Shown here: positions 1 to 8,040 of the stretch, piece by piece
Layout: the number at the start of each line of letters is the position of its first letter
How positions within the stretch are numbered: position 1 is the stretch's first letter
Source of the DNA: Actinobacteria bacterium Ga0077560
GTDB taxonomy: Bacteria; Actinomycetota; Thermoleophilia; Miltoncostaeales; Miltoncostaeaceae
Reading direction: 5' to 3'
NCBI GenBank assembly: GCA_001464275.1
Contig: LNFL01000146.1
Coordinates: 1-40,332 of the forward strand
Length of the DNA: 40,332 nt
Notes under the pieces: model-generated
Databases searched by the model: none
Told to the model about the DNA's origin: nothing
The model's input: the letters and a program-made list of their open reading frames with translations, nothing else
Made by a program: the position numbers and the translations under genes

Positions 1-177
1 AACCGCCTCGGCATCATGGCCGAGAACCTGCAGTCGGCCGAGTCGCGGGTGCGTGACGCCGACATGGCGCAGGAGATGATCAAGTTCACCAAGAGCCAGG
101 TCCTGTCGCAGTCCGGCATGAGCATGCTGGCGCAGGCGAACCAGGCCCCGCAGCAGGTCCTGTCCCTGCTCCGGTAG
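1..177 (+). CDS. fliC: Flagellin, C-terminal end (5' truncated by window)
   Basis: Frame 1 is open from the first base to TAG at 175-177 and encodes the last 58 residues of a flagellin. Flagellin is the exported subunit of the flagellar filament. The segment has the typical conserved C-terminal helix, with [17 protein letters not shown] followed by an amphipathic stretch and the terminal [17 protein letters not shown] / QQVLSLLR signature. This is the D0 domain, which packs in the filament core and is recognised during export. The N-terminal D0/D1 and the variable, usually glycosylated, central region lie outside the window. A strong hairpin terminator follows 35 bases later. Its position beside sugar-biosynthesis genes suggests that these genes modify this flagellin. 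Confidence 0.93.
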   Translation, partial: NRLGIMAENLQSAESRVRDADMAQEMIKFTKSQVLSQSGMSMLAQANQAPQQVLSLLR

Positions 178-212
178 GTCGCACGGCACTCCTGAACGAC
201 CCCTGAACGCAC

Positions 213-242
213 CCTGGGGCCCGCCGAATGGCGGGCCCCAGG
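213..242. terminator. Bidirectional terminator between flagellin and the convergent propeller gene
   Basis: A perfect 13-bp inverted repeat (213-225 and 230-242) encloses a 4-base GAAT loop. The stem is almost all G and C. It lies 35 bases after the flagellin stop and 25 bases beyond the stop of the convergent gene at 267. The T-tract is weak, so this is a hairpin-type terminator by position and stem strength. Confidence 0.8.
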
Positions 243-266
243 TCGTTCCCGGGCGAGCGGCCGGGC

Positions 267-2465
267 TCAGCGGATGACGATCCGCACCGAACGGGTCACG
301 ACCCGCACGGCCCCCGCACCGTCCCGGGCGGAGATGCCCAGGGCGACCCGGCCGCCTCCGCGGCCGGCGCGCACGCGCACGGTGAACGCCCCGGCCGACG
401 CGCGGCGCACCGTCACCGTCCCGACGACGCGGCCCGCCCGGCGGGCGCGCACCGTGACGACCGACGCCTCGTTCACCGACAGCCGCAACCGCAGCACCAC
501 CGGCGCGCCCCGGCGGGTCCGCACCGTGCCCGCCAACCCGTTCACGCCGATGCGCGGCGCGGTGTTCACCACCGGCGCGGGCGGCGCCGGCGTGGTGACC
601 ACCCGGTCCGGCCCGGTGACGCGGCCGAAGTCGCCCTCCACCACCGCCCGGAAGTGGGCGGTGGCCCCGGCCGGCAGGCCGGTCACGGCGGCGGCGAACG
701 CCGTCGCGGCACGGGTGGGGGCGATCGTCGTGGCGGGGGTCGTTGATCCGTAGGCGGTGGTGGGGCCGAACTCGAACCGCACCCGCACCGGGCCTCCGCC
801 GGTGACGGCCACGCCGTTGAGGGTGGCGGCGGTCGTCGTCACGCCGGTCGCCTCGGAGGTGAGCGCCTGCTCCGGCTGGTACCCGGCGCCCAGGAGCCGC
901 TCGGCGGCGGCCGGGCCGTCACCGAACAGCACGAACGGGCTGCCGGCGGCCCCGCCCGGGCACGTGGCGCCGTCGGCGGTCGCCGGGGTGGCGGCGCACC
1001 CGGACGCGATCCGCGGGGGGATCGCCGCCGACCCGGTCGAACGCCGGTCGTCCGGGACGAACAGCGGGTCGGCGGCGGTGCCCTCGAAGTGGCCGGTGCG
1101 GACCTCGGGGCCCTCGCGCCATGTCACGAACGGGGTGTTGCCGGCGAAGGTGATGTCCGGGACGCCGGCGTCGACGCCGGGCGTCGAGATGCGGCGCCCG
1201 GCGTTGGCGATCACGAACCGCTCGCCGGAGACCAGGCGCGCGACGTACACGCCCGTGGTGCCGTCGGCGCCGCGCTCGGTCCAGGCGATCCACGGCACCG
1301 TCGGCGCGCCGGGGGTCATGGTGCCGGCGGCGATGCGGGCGTCCTCCGCGGATGCCGCCGGGTTGGCGTTCAGCGAGCAGCCGTCCAGCGCGGCGATGCC
1401 GGCGGCGCACGGGCCGCCGGTCTCGGAGGCGTCGAGGATCCCGGTGCCGCCGCGTCCGACGGCGATCCAGCGGAACCCGCCCTCGGCCGCGTCGTCCTTC
1501 ACCGCCTTCGCGGCGAACACCATGTCGTTGCCGCGCAGGCCGCGTCCGGACGGGCCGGTCTCGTACCAGACCACCCACGGCACCGTGTCGCCGGGGCCGG
1601 TGAAGGCGATGTCCGGTTCGATGCCGTTCCGGCTGGTGTCGACGTTCAGCGACGGGTCGGTGGCGTTGTCGGCCTTCAGGCTCGCGCGGCTCACGCGGGC
1701 GATGCCGGTCTCCTGCCAGCAGAAGCCGTTCACGACCGGACCGTCGCCGGGGGAGAAGCCGGTGCACGCGGTCTGCCCGGTGCCGGCCTTCACGCCGCGC
1801 GAGACGAAGATCTGGTCGCGCCGGTTCGCGGCGATGGCCGATCCGTCGAGCTCCTGCCATGCGACCCACGGCTCCGGGGTGCCGCCCGCCACGGTGCTCC
1901 CGCCGGCGATCGCCGGGTTCTCGGCGTCGAAGTCGGTGTTGATGTTGAGCGACGGCAGCTTCTGGGCGGGCGCGCGGTCCTGACCGGCCGCGAGCCAGCG
2001 GTTGCCCGCGGCGTCGAAGCGGCTCGCGAAGATCTGGGTGGCGCCGAGGGTGGGGGAGGCCTCGTACCAGGACGCCCAGGGGACGGTGCGCCCGGGGCCG
2101 GCGAAGTCGATGGACGGCGCCTCGGCGCCCTGGCCGGCGTCGACGTTCAGCGCCGGGCCGCGGGTGGTCCAGGCGCCGTTGGCGAACGAGCGGGAGAAGA
2201 CCCGCGTGGCGCCCGGGGTCTGCTGCTCGAAGACCGCCCACGGCACGTGGGCGCCGTTGGTCGCGAGCGCACCGCCGGTCACGTCGGCGGTGAGCACACC
2301 CTGCGACGCCGTGAAGCCGGCCGCGGGGTCGTCGTTCACCAGGCCCAGCGGGGCCCCGAGCGGGATGAGGACGGCGCCGGCGGAGGCCGCGCTCGCCACC
2401 GAGGCGAGGGCGGCGAGCGTGAGGGCGCGACGGCGGGTGACGCGGAGGGGGGACGGGCGGGACAT
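267..2465 (-). CDS. Exported protein with seven propeller-like repeats, FN3-like domain and C-terminal beta domain
   Basis: A 732-residue protein whose function I do not recognise. Residues 8-30 form an export signal with arginines (VTRRRALTLAAL) followed by an Ala-rich hydrophobic core. The RR pair makes Tat export possible. Residues about 70-520 hold seven repeats of PW(V/A/I)xWxE type, with cores near 75, 129, 199, 296, 391, 445 and 510. They are often preceded by FAGPGxTVP, as in a seven-bladed beta-propeller. Residues about 536-627 form an FN3-like domain (AATLNG, FEFGPTTAYGSTT), and 635-732 form a basic, beta-rich C-terminal domain. The ATG at 2465 is chosen because AGGAG lies just upstream and it places the signal at the N-terminus. 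It converges on flagellin and shares its terminator. A cell-surface role is inferred. Confidence 0.85.
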   Translation of the reverse strand: MSRPSPLRVTRRRALTLAALASVASAASAGAVLIPLGAPLGLVNDDPAAGFTASQGVLTADVTGGALATNGAHVPWAVFEQQTPGATRVFSRSFANGAWTTRGPALNVDAGQGAEAPSIDFAGPGRTVPWASWYEASPTLGATQIFASRFDAAGNRWLAAGQDRAPAQKLPSLNINTDFDAENPAIAGGSTVAGGTPEPWVAWQELDGSAIAANRRDQIFVSRGVKAGTGQTACTGFSPGDGPVVNGFCWQETGIARVSRASLKADNATDPSLNVDTSRNGIEPDIAFTGPGDTVPWVVWYETGPSGRGLRGNDMVFAAKAVKDDAAEGGFRWIAVGRGGTGILDASETGGPCAAGIAALDGCSLNANPAASAEDARIAAGTMTPGAPTVPWIAWTERGADGTTGVYVARLVSGERFVIANAGRRISTPGVDAGVPDITFAGNTPFVTWREGPEVRTGHFEGTAADPLFVPDDRRSTGSAAIPPRIASGCAATPATADGATCPGGAAGSPFVLFGDGPAAAERLLGAGYQPEQALTSEATGVTTTAATLNGVAVTGGGPVRVRFEFGPTTAYGSTTPATTIAPTRAATAFAAAVTGLPAGATAHFRAVVEGDFGRVTGPDRVVTTPAPPAPVVNTAPRIGVNGLAGTVRTRRGAPVVLRLRLSVNEASVVTVRARRAGRVVGTVTVRRASAGAFTVRVRAGRGGGRVALGISARDGAGAVRVVTRSVRIVIR

Positions 2466-2539
2466 GGACGGCTCCTGTGGTCTGGGAGGGGGTCGGCCAT
2501 TCGGCCGGTACGCCCTTCCAGACGCCACCCGGAGCCGGT

Positions 2540-3949
2540 CTATTCCGCCCCGTCGTCCTCCCGTGCCGAGACGGGCGCGCGCGTGACGGCCGCGGGCCGC
2601 AGCACGGCGAGGCCCTTCGCGGCGAACCGGTCGAGGTAGTCGCGCACGTCCGCGAACGGCAGGTCCACGGCCTCGGCCATCTCCAGCGCCGTCATCGAGC
2701 CGTCCATCCACCGCAGGATGTGGTCCACCAGGCGGCCCCACCGCAGGCCCACCGCGTCCACGTCGGAGTGGATCGCCGGGTCCGGCCGCTCCGGGTAGAG
2801 GTCGTATCCGGGGGACGACAGGCACACCAGGCCGTCGAACCGCCGGTGGGCGGTGCAGTCGCGCTCCAGGATGTCCACCACGTCCAGCAGCGCCCGGTAC
2901 GCCTCGTCCACGTGGTCCATGTCGAGGGCGTCCGGCGTGTCCAGGCTGCTGTGGTACTCCGGGTACGGCGCGAACGTGGAGACCCTGCGCGTGAGCTCCA
3001 CGAACGGGATCTCGTAGCCGGGGGCCTCCCACACGGTCTCGTCGTTCCCGGCGCCCTCGCGCCATCCCACCCGGTCGCCGCCCAGGGGCAGGTGCCGCAG
3101 CACGTGCGCGAACGCGCGGTCCAGCTCGTGGCCGCCGCGGAAGGTGGAGGTGGCCACCAGCGGCGACGGCACCCCGGTCATCTCCACGAACACCCCGCCC
3201 AGCAGCAGCTCGCGTTCGGCCGCGGGCATCGCCGCCAGGTGGAAGACGGTGCCCAGGTGCTCCGGGCCGAACACCAGGCGGTAGCTCCAGCGCGTGCGCC
3301 GGCCCTGAAGGTGCTGGAACAACCGGATGAGCGTCGCCACCCCCGACATGCCGTCGTTGGCCTGGCCGGGATGGCAGGTGTGGCTGTTGAACACGAACGT
3401 CCGGGGGTCGTCCCCGGCGTGGTGGGCCACGCCCACCAGCATCTCGCCCGGCTCCCGGTCGATCTCCAGCTCCACCCTGTAGGTGCCGGGTGTCAGCTCG
3501 CGGTACCGGGCATACGGGATGGAGAGCGCCCAGTCGGCCTGCCAAGGCCGGTACTGCCACTGGCAGTGGAACACGTAGGCGTCCGGGCGCGCCGGATCGG
3601 TCACCAGGTGGGGCCGCAGCTCCTCCAGGTCCAGGTCGCCGGTGAACGGCAGCGACCCCATCGCGACGACCAGGGGATGCTCCGACCCGTCAAGCACGAC
3701 CTCGCCGTCGCGCAGGATCCGGGCGCGGCGCACGCGGGCCAGCTCGGGCACGCGCCACCCCAGGTGCTCGGCGCCGCTCGCGTACCGGTGCACGGTGAGC
3801 GGAACCTCCCTGCCGATCCGCGCGAACAGGGCCTCGTCGGCCTCACCCACCACGGCGGCCGGGTATGCGCACAGCTCGCGCGTGAGCTCCAGGATGCGGT
3901 GCGGGTCGCGCGCCGAGACGGGCGCGGAGGCGGGCGCGGCGGTGGCCAT
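2540..3949 (-). CDS. DUF4910/DUF2172-type aminopeptidase-like zinc protein with C-terminal winged helix
   Basis: A 469-residue protein of the family that combines an aminopeptidase-like (M28-fold) domain with a C-terminal winged helix. Visible candidate zinc ligands and catalytic residues are H190/H193 with D199 in SHTCHPGQANDGMSG, E230 in FGPEHLG, E256 in FVEMTG and H333 in PEYHSSLDTPD. Residues about 390-450 look like the small helical DNA-binding-type domain. The ATG at 3949 is preferred over upstream in-frame ATGs because AGAAGGG precedes it and family similarity starts there. The family often sits in surface-polysaccharide and nonulosonic-acid loci, where its substrate is unknown; it may deacylate or hydrolyse a sugar amide. 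A sigma-28-like promoter lies directly upstream, back to back with the one for the sugar operon. Confidence 0.85.
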   Translation of the reverse strand: MATAAPASAPVSARDPHRILELTRELCAYPAAVVGEADEALFARIGREVPLTVHRYASGAEHLGWRVPELARVRRARILRDGEVVLDGSEHPLVVAMGSLPFTGDLDLEELRPHLVTDPARPDAYVFHCQWQYRPWQADWALSIPYARYRELTPGTYRVELEIDREPGEMLVGVAHHAGDDPRTFVFNSHTCHPGQANDGMSGVATLIRLFQHLQGRRTRWSYRLVFGPEHLGTVFHLAAMPAAERELLLGGVFVEMTGVPSPLVATSTFRGGHELDRAFAHVLRHLPLGGDRVGWREGAGNDETVWEAPGYEIPFVELTRRVSTFAPYPEYHSSLDTPDALDMDHVDEAYRALLDVVDILERDCTAHRRFDGLVCLSSPGYDLYPERPDPAIHSDVDAVGLRWGRLVDHILRWMDGSMTALEMAEAVDLPFADVRDYLDRFAAKGLAVLRPAAVTRAPVSAREDDGAE

Positions 3950-3957
3950 CGCGGCCC

Positions 3958-3987
3958 TTCTCGGCATCCCGCGCACGCGGGTTGAGC
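3958..3987 (-). promoter_or_regulatory. Sigma-28 (FliA)-like promoter for the DUF4910 gene
   Basis: Read on the minus strand: GCTCAA (3987-3982), 16-base spacer, GCCGAGAA (3965-3958). This fits a flagellar sigma-28-type promoter (classically TAAA-N15-GCCGATAA). The -10 box ends 8 bases before the ATG at 3949, so transcription should start at or next to the start codon. The same purines could also act as a ribosome site (AGAAGGG) if transcription began further upstream. Confidence 0.65.
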
Positions 3988-4000
3988 CGCCGTCCCCGCC

Positions 4001-4029
4001 GTTCAGGTCCCTCGCGGACGTGCCGAGAG
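4001..4029 (+). promoter_or_regulatory. Sigma-28-like promoter for the sugar operon
   Basis: GTTCAG (4001-4006), 15-base spacer, GCCGAGAG (4022-4029), then 7 bases and the ATG at 4037. It is divergent from the promoter at 3958-3987, with 13 bp between the two -35 boxes. No Shine-Dalgarno sequence fits the ATG, which suggests a leaderless transcript. Confidence 0.65.
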
Positions 4030-4036
4030 CCTCGTC

Positions 4037-4723
4037 ATGACGCGCAGAGGAGTGGTGATCCAGGCCCGGATGAGCTCGGAACGGCTTCCGGGAAAGGTGC
4101 TGCGGCCCGTCGGCGGCCGCCCGATGCTGGGGTGCCTGCTGGACCGGCTGGCGCGGGCCGAACTGGTGAACGAGATCGTGATCGCGACATCCGACCGGCC
4201 CGACGATGACCCGGTCGCCGCGTTCGGCGCCGCCGCGGGCATCGCGGTGCACCGCGGGCCGCTGGAGGACGTGCTGGGACGGTTCGCCACCGCCGCCCGG
4301 ATCGCCCACCTGGACCACGTGGTGCGCGTCTCCGGCGACAGCCCGCTGCTGGACCCCTCGCTGGTGGACCTCGCGCTGACGGGGCTGGCCGGAGGGCGAT
4401 GGGACGCCGCATCGAACGTGGTTGGAGAGCGCACGTACCCGGCGGGGCAGTCGGTGGAGGCGATGACCATCCGCACCGTCGACCGCCTGGACGAGCGCAC
4501 CACCGATCCCGCCGACCGTGAGCACGTGACGCCCCTGCTGTATCGCCGGCCCGACCTCTTCCGCGTGCTGCCCATCCGCCGCGCCCCCGCCACCCGGGTG
4601 CCACACCTGGCGGTGGACACCCCTGAGGACCTGGACCGGGTGGTCGCCATCGTCGATCGCATGCGACGGCCGCAGTGGAGCTACGGCCTGGACGAGGTCA
4701 TCCGGCTCTCGGACGCCGCGTGA
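4037..4723 (+). CDS. spsF: SpsF-like sugar cytidylyltransferase (acylneuraminate cytidylyltransferase family)
   Basis: A 228-residue nucleotidyltransferase of the SpsF / CMP-sugar synthetase type. The N-terminus carries the nucleotide-binding signature VIQARMSSERLPGKVL (residues 7-22). A metal- and sugar-binding region, VRVSGDSPLLDPSLVD, lies near the middle. Relatives activate a nonulosonic acid with CTP, as SpsF does in the Bacillus spore-coat polysaccharide cluster (family knowledge). It is the first gene of the operon and its last bases overlap the next gene as GTGA. The start follows a sigma-28-like -10 box by 7 bases. The exact sugar cannot be read from sequence. The pairing with a NeuB-family enzyme four genes downstream supports CMP activation of a sialic-acid-like sugar. 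Confidence 0.85.
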   Translation: MTRRGVVIQARMSSERLPGKVLRPVGGRPMLGCLLDRLARAELVNEIVIATSDRPDDDPVAAFGAAAGIAVHRGPLEDVLGRFATAARIAHLDHVVRVSGDSPLLDPSLVDLALTGLAGGRWDAASNVVGERTYPAGQSVEAMTIRTVDRLDERTTDPADREHVTPLLYRRPDLFRVLPIRRAPATRVPHLAVDTPEDLDRVVAIVDRMRRPQWSYGLDEVIRLSDAA

Positions 4724-5781
4724 GCCTGGGCGTCGCGGTCATCGGCCTGGGGGTGGGCGCGCGGCACCTGGAGGCGTACCGGCGTCACGCCCACTGCCGG
4801 GTGGTGGCGGTGTGCGACCACGATCCGCAGCGCGCGGCCGAGGCGGCCCGCACCGTGCCCGGGGCGGTGGCGCTCACCGACGCGCTGGAGGCGATCCGGT
4901 CCCCCGGGGTCGAGGCCGTCTCGATCGCCTCGTACGACGCGGACCACCACGGGCACGCCCTGGCGGCCCTGCGGGCCGGCCGGCACGCGTTCGTCGAGAA
5001 GCCCCTGTGCACACGGCCCGACGAGGTGGCCTCCCTCGCCGCGGCCGCGCGCCCCGGCACGGTGGTGGCCTCCAACCTGGTGCTGCGCGCGGCGCCGTTC
5101 TTCGTGGAGCTGCGGCGCATGGTGGCCGCCGGGGAGCTCGGCGACGTCTACGCCGTGGACGGCGACTACATGTACGGGCGCCTGCACAAGCTCACCGAGG
5201 GCTGGCGGGGCGCCGACCCGGAGTACTCCCCGTTCATGGGCGGGGCGGTCCACATGGTGGACCTCATGCTCTGGATCACCGGGCAGCGGCCCCAGGCCGT
5301 CAGCGCCGTGGGCGGTGACGTGTGCGCCCGCGGGTCGGCGTATCCCGGTGACGACTTCGTGGCCGCCACCTACCGCTTCGCGTCGGGGATGGTGGGCCGC
5401 ATCACCGCGAACTTCGGCAGCGTCACCCGTCATCACCACGTGCTGCGCGTGTTCGGCACGCGGGGCACGGCGATCAGCGACGACGCCGGCGTGCGCATCC
5501 ACACGCGCAGGGATCCCGGCGGGCCGGTGACCGACCCCGGCCTGTCCCCGCTGCCGGCCGACAAGGGCGCCCTCATCCCGGAGTTCGTGGACGCCTGCCT
5601 GGGACGGCCGAACGGGCTGCCCGGCCTGGCGCACGAGCTCGCCCTGGTGGAGGCCTGCTGCGCGGCCGACGCGGCCCGCCGGGACGGGGGCTGGGTCGAC
5701 CTGCCGCTGGCGGGCCGGCTCAAGTCCGGGATGGGCATGCCGATTGGTGGACGCGCCGCCGGTGCCCCGGCGGGTGCGTGA
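4720..5781 (+). CDS. Gfo/Idh/MocA-family NAD(P)-dependent sugar oxidoreductase
   Basis: A 353-residue oxidoreductase. The N-terminal Rossmann fold is visible as VAVIGLGVGARHLEAY (residues 5-20). The family hallmark EKP is at residues 93-95 in HAFVEKPLCT. The C-terminal half is the alpha/beta substrate domain of the family. It probably oxidises or reduces a ring hydroxyl of a (nucleotide-linked) sugar, creating a keto group that the neighbouring aminotransferase could use. The GTG start at 4720 overlaps the upstream TGA (GTGA). The last 65 bases contain a sigma-28-like promoter for the genes that follow. This enzyme type is not part of the textbook legionaminic or pseudaminic acid routes, so the pathway here may differ. 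Confidence 0.86.
   Translation: MSLGVAVIGLGVGARHLEAYRRHAHCRVVAVCDHDPQRAAEAARTVPGAVALTDALEAIRSPGVEAVSIASYDADHHGHALAALRAGRHAFVEKPLCTRPDEVASLAAAARPGTVVASNLVLRAAPFFVELRRMVAAGELGDVYAVDGDYMYGRLHKLTEGWRGADPEYSPFMGGAVHMVDLMLWITGQRPQAVSAVGGDVCARGSAYPGDDFVAATYRFASGMVGRITANFGSVTRHHHVLRVFGTRGTAISDDAGVRIHTRRDPGGPVTDPGLSPLPADKGALIPEFVDACLGRPNGLPGLAHELALVEACCAADAARRDGGWVDLPLAGRLKSGMGMPIGGRAAGAPAGA
5718..5746 (+). promoter_or_regulatory. Internal sigma-28-like promoter before the aminotransferase
   Basis: GCTCAA (5718-5723), 15-base spacer, GCCGATTG (5739-5746). It lies inside the 3' end of the dehydrogenase gene. A transcript would start near 5753 and carry a leader of about 45 bases with GGAGG before the TTG at 5798. 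This is the only site of the six on the plus strand with a normal leader. Confidence 0.6.
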
Positions 5782-5797
5782 AGCGGGAGGAGAACCC

Positions 5798-6991
5798 TTG
5801 CAGTCAGCCGACAGCCAGACCGTCACCGAGCGTGCCGCCACCGGCGACCCGATTCACTTCGGGCGGCCGTGGATCACCGAGGACGAGCGCCGTGCCGTGC
5901 TGGAGGTCCTGGACAGCCCCATCCTCACCCACGGGCCGCAGTGCGCGGCCTTCGAGGAGGAGTTCGCCGCATTCATGGGCGGCGGCGTCGAGTGCCTCAC
6001 GGTCACCTCGTGCATGGCCGCCCTCCACCTCGCGTGGCTCGAGCGGGGCATCGGCCCCGGCGACGACGTGCTCGTGGCGGCCCAGACCCACGTCGCCACC
6101 GCGCACGCGGTGGAGTGGATGGGTGCCCGCCCGGTGTTCGTGGACTGCGACCCGCACACCGGCAACGTGACCGCCGAGACCTTGGAGCGCGCGCTGACGC
6201 CCGCCACCAAGGCCATCGCGTTGGTGCACTACCTGGGGATTCCCTGCGACATGCCGGCGATCCGCGCCTTCGCCGACGCGCACGACCTCTGGATCGTCGA
6301 GGACTGCGCCCTCTCGGTGGGCGCCACCTTCGACGGGGCCCACACCGGCACGGTCGGCGACGCCGGCACCTTCAGCTTCTACCCGGTCAAGCACCTCACC
6401 ACCGGCGAGGGCGGGATGTTCGTGACCCGCCACCCGGAGGTCGCCAAGAAGGTCCGCAAGCTGCGGGCGTTCGGGATCGACCGCAGCCACACCGAGCGCA
6501 CGGTCCCCGGCATGTACGACGTGCCGGAGCTGGGCCTCAACTACCGAATGAGCGAGCTGCAGGCGGCGCTCGGCCGCGCCCAGCTGGCCCGTGCCCGCGA
6601 GGCGCTCGACATGCGGGCCGCGAACTTCGCGGCGATCCGCCGGGCGCTCGAGGGGATCCCCCACGTCCGCGTCATCGACAGCACCGACGCGCGCGCGGTG
6701 AACAGTCACTACTGCATGAGCGTCGTGCTGGAGGCGCCGCTCGCGGCGCACCGCGGCGAGCTCATCGCCAAGCTCAACCGCGCCGGGGTCGGGACCTCGA
6801 TCTACTACCCCCAGCCGGTTCCGCGCATGTCCTACTACCGCGACAAGTACGGCTACGACGCGTCCCGGTGGCCCAACGCCACCGAGCTCTCCGACGCGTC
6901 CGTTGCGCTGCCGGTCGGCCCGCACGTCACCGCGGCCGACGCCGAGCGCATCGGCACCACCGTGGCCGACACCATCAGGGGGCTCAGGTGA
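5798..6991 (+). CDS. DegT/DnrJ/EryC1-family PLP-dependent sugar aminotransferase
   Basis: A 397-residue enzyme that transfers an amino group, usually from glutamate, to a keto-sugar. Family signatures are LTVTSCMAALHLA near 67-79, the PLP-phosphate region, VEDCA with D169, and the Schiff-base lysine K198 in FSFYPVKHLTTGEGGM. The C-terminal half contains the typical GLNYRMSELQAALG stretch. The start is a TTG at 5798 with an excellent GGAGGAGAA ribosome site. Earlier in-frame GTG/TTG codons at 5744-5749 fall inside the sigma-28-like -10 box and are unlikely. The stop overlaps the next start as GTGA. In context it aminates the sugar prepared by the dehydrogenase and/or the epimerase, comparable to SpsC or LegC-type steps. 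Confidence 0.92.
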   Translation: MQSADSQTVTERAATGDPIHFGRPWITEDERRAVLEVLDSPILTHGPQCAAFEEEFAAFMGGGVECLTVTSCMAALHLAWLERGIGPGDDVLVAAQTHVATAHAVEWMGARPVFVDCDPHTGNVTAETLERALTPATKAIALVHYLGIPCDMPAIRAFADAHDLWIVEDCALSVGATFDGAHTGTVGDAGTFSFYPVKHLTTGEGGMFVTRHPEVAKKVRKLRAFGIDRSHTERTVPGMYDVPELGLNYRMSELQAALGRAQLARAREALDMRAANFAAIRRALEGIPHVRVIDSTDARAVNSHYCMSVVLEAPLAAHRGELIAKLNRAGVGTSIYYPQPVPRMSYYRDKYGYDASRWPNATELSDASVALPVGPHVTAADAERIGTTVADTIRGLR

Positions 6992-8040
6992 TCGTCGATC
7001 CCATCAACAACCGTCGTGTCGCCATCATCGGCGGCGCGGGGTTCCTGGGCCACCACCTGGCGCTCGCGCTGAAGGAGCAGGGCGCCGACGTGGCGGTCAT
7101 CGACAGCCTGCAGGTGAACAACCTGGTGGCGGTGATGGCCGGCGACGGGTACGCCGCGCACCGCGAGCTGTACACCCGCATCCTCTCCGAGCGGCTGGAC
7201 CTGCTGCGGTCCCGCGGGATCCCCGTGCTGGTGCAGGACGCCCGCGACTACCACGCCCTGGGCCGGCTCATCGACGAGTTCAAGCCCCAGGTGGTGGTGC
7301 ATGCCGCGGCAGTGGCGCACGCCGACCGGTCCAACAAGGACCCGTTCACGACGTTCGACCACTCCCTGCGCACGCTGGAGAACGCGCTGGATGTCGCCCG
7401 CGGCAACGTGGAGCACTTCATCTACCTGTCCAGCAGCATGGTCTACGGCGACTTCCAGACTGACGAGGTCGCGGAGGACCACCCGCTGGAGCCCATCGGC
7501 ATCTACGGCGCCCTCAAGGTGGCCGGAGAGAAGATGGTGATCGCCTACAACCAGGTCTTCGACCTGCCGTACACGATCATCCGTCCCTCGGCGCTCTACG
7601 GGCCGCGGTGCGTGAGCCGGCGTGTGGGGCAGATCTTCATCGAGAACGCCATCGCCGGCGACCCCATCACCATCTGGGACAACGGCAGCGACCGCCTGGA
7701 CTTCACGTTCGTGGAGGACATCGTGGGCGGAATGATCCTGGCGATGCGCCACAGGGGCAGCATCAACCAGATCTTCAACATGACCTACGGCGCGAGCCGC
7801 TCCATCGCGGAGCTCGTGGAGATCATCCGTGAGGAGTTCCCCACGCTGGAGGTCAAGCAGGCGGAGCGCGACCGCCTCATGCCCCGCCGAGGAACGCTCT
7901 CGGTGGATCGCGCGCGAGAGATCATCGGGTACGACCCCCGCTGGCCCATTGATCTGGGAATGCCGGAATACATCGATTGGTACCGGCGCGTCACATCGGA
8001 GCCCGCGGTTGCCTACGGTCGTCGAAGCACGGATCGCTGA
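6988..8040 (+). CDS. NAD-dependent epimerase/dehydratase (extended SDR)
   Basis: A 350-residue extended short-chain dehydrogenase/reductase acting on a nucleotide sugar. The NAD-binding glycine motif GGAGFLG is at residues 15-21. The catalytic set is visible as LSSSMVYG near 147-154 and YGALK with Y173 and K177. The C-terminal substrate domain contains DFTFVEDIVGG. The GTG start at 6988 overlaps the aminotransferase stop (GTGA). Residue 3 onward (VDPINNRRVAIIGG) fits the family N-terminus. The reaction could be 4-epimerisation or 4,6-dehydration. I cannot decide between these from sequence. It is followed immediately by, and overlaps, the acetyltransferase gene. Confidence 0.9.
   Translation: MIVDPINNRRVAIIGGAGFLGHHLALALKEQGADVAVIDSLQVNNLVAVMAGDGYAAHRELYTRILSERLDLLRSRGIPVLVQDARDYHALGRLIDEFKPQVVVHAAAVAHADRSNKDPFTTFDHSLRTLENALDVARGNVEHFIYLSSSMVYGDFQTDEVAEDHPLEPIGIYGALKVAGEKMVIAYNQVFDLPYTIIRPSALYGPRCVSRRVGQIFIENAIAGDPITIWDNGSDRLDFTFVEDIVGGMILAMRHRGSINQIFNMTYGASRSIAELVEIIREEFPTLEVKQAERDRLMPRRGTLSVDRAREIIGYDPRWPIDLGMPEYIDWYRRVTSEPAVAYGRRSTDR

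Noticed and set aside
2466..3560. A long open frame continuing upstream of the propeller protein start, giving over 1000 residues.
   Set aside because: It runs in another frame of the DUF4910 gene on the same strand, has no domain sense, and AGGAG plus the signal peptide fix the real start at 2465.
5869..6987. A long plus-strand open frame ahead of the epimerase start.
   Set aside because: It is the out-of-frame shadow of the aminotransferase gene, Arg/Pro/Gly-rich and without motifs. The epimerase begins at the GTGA overlap.
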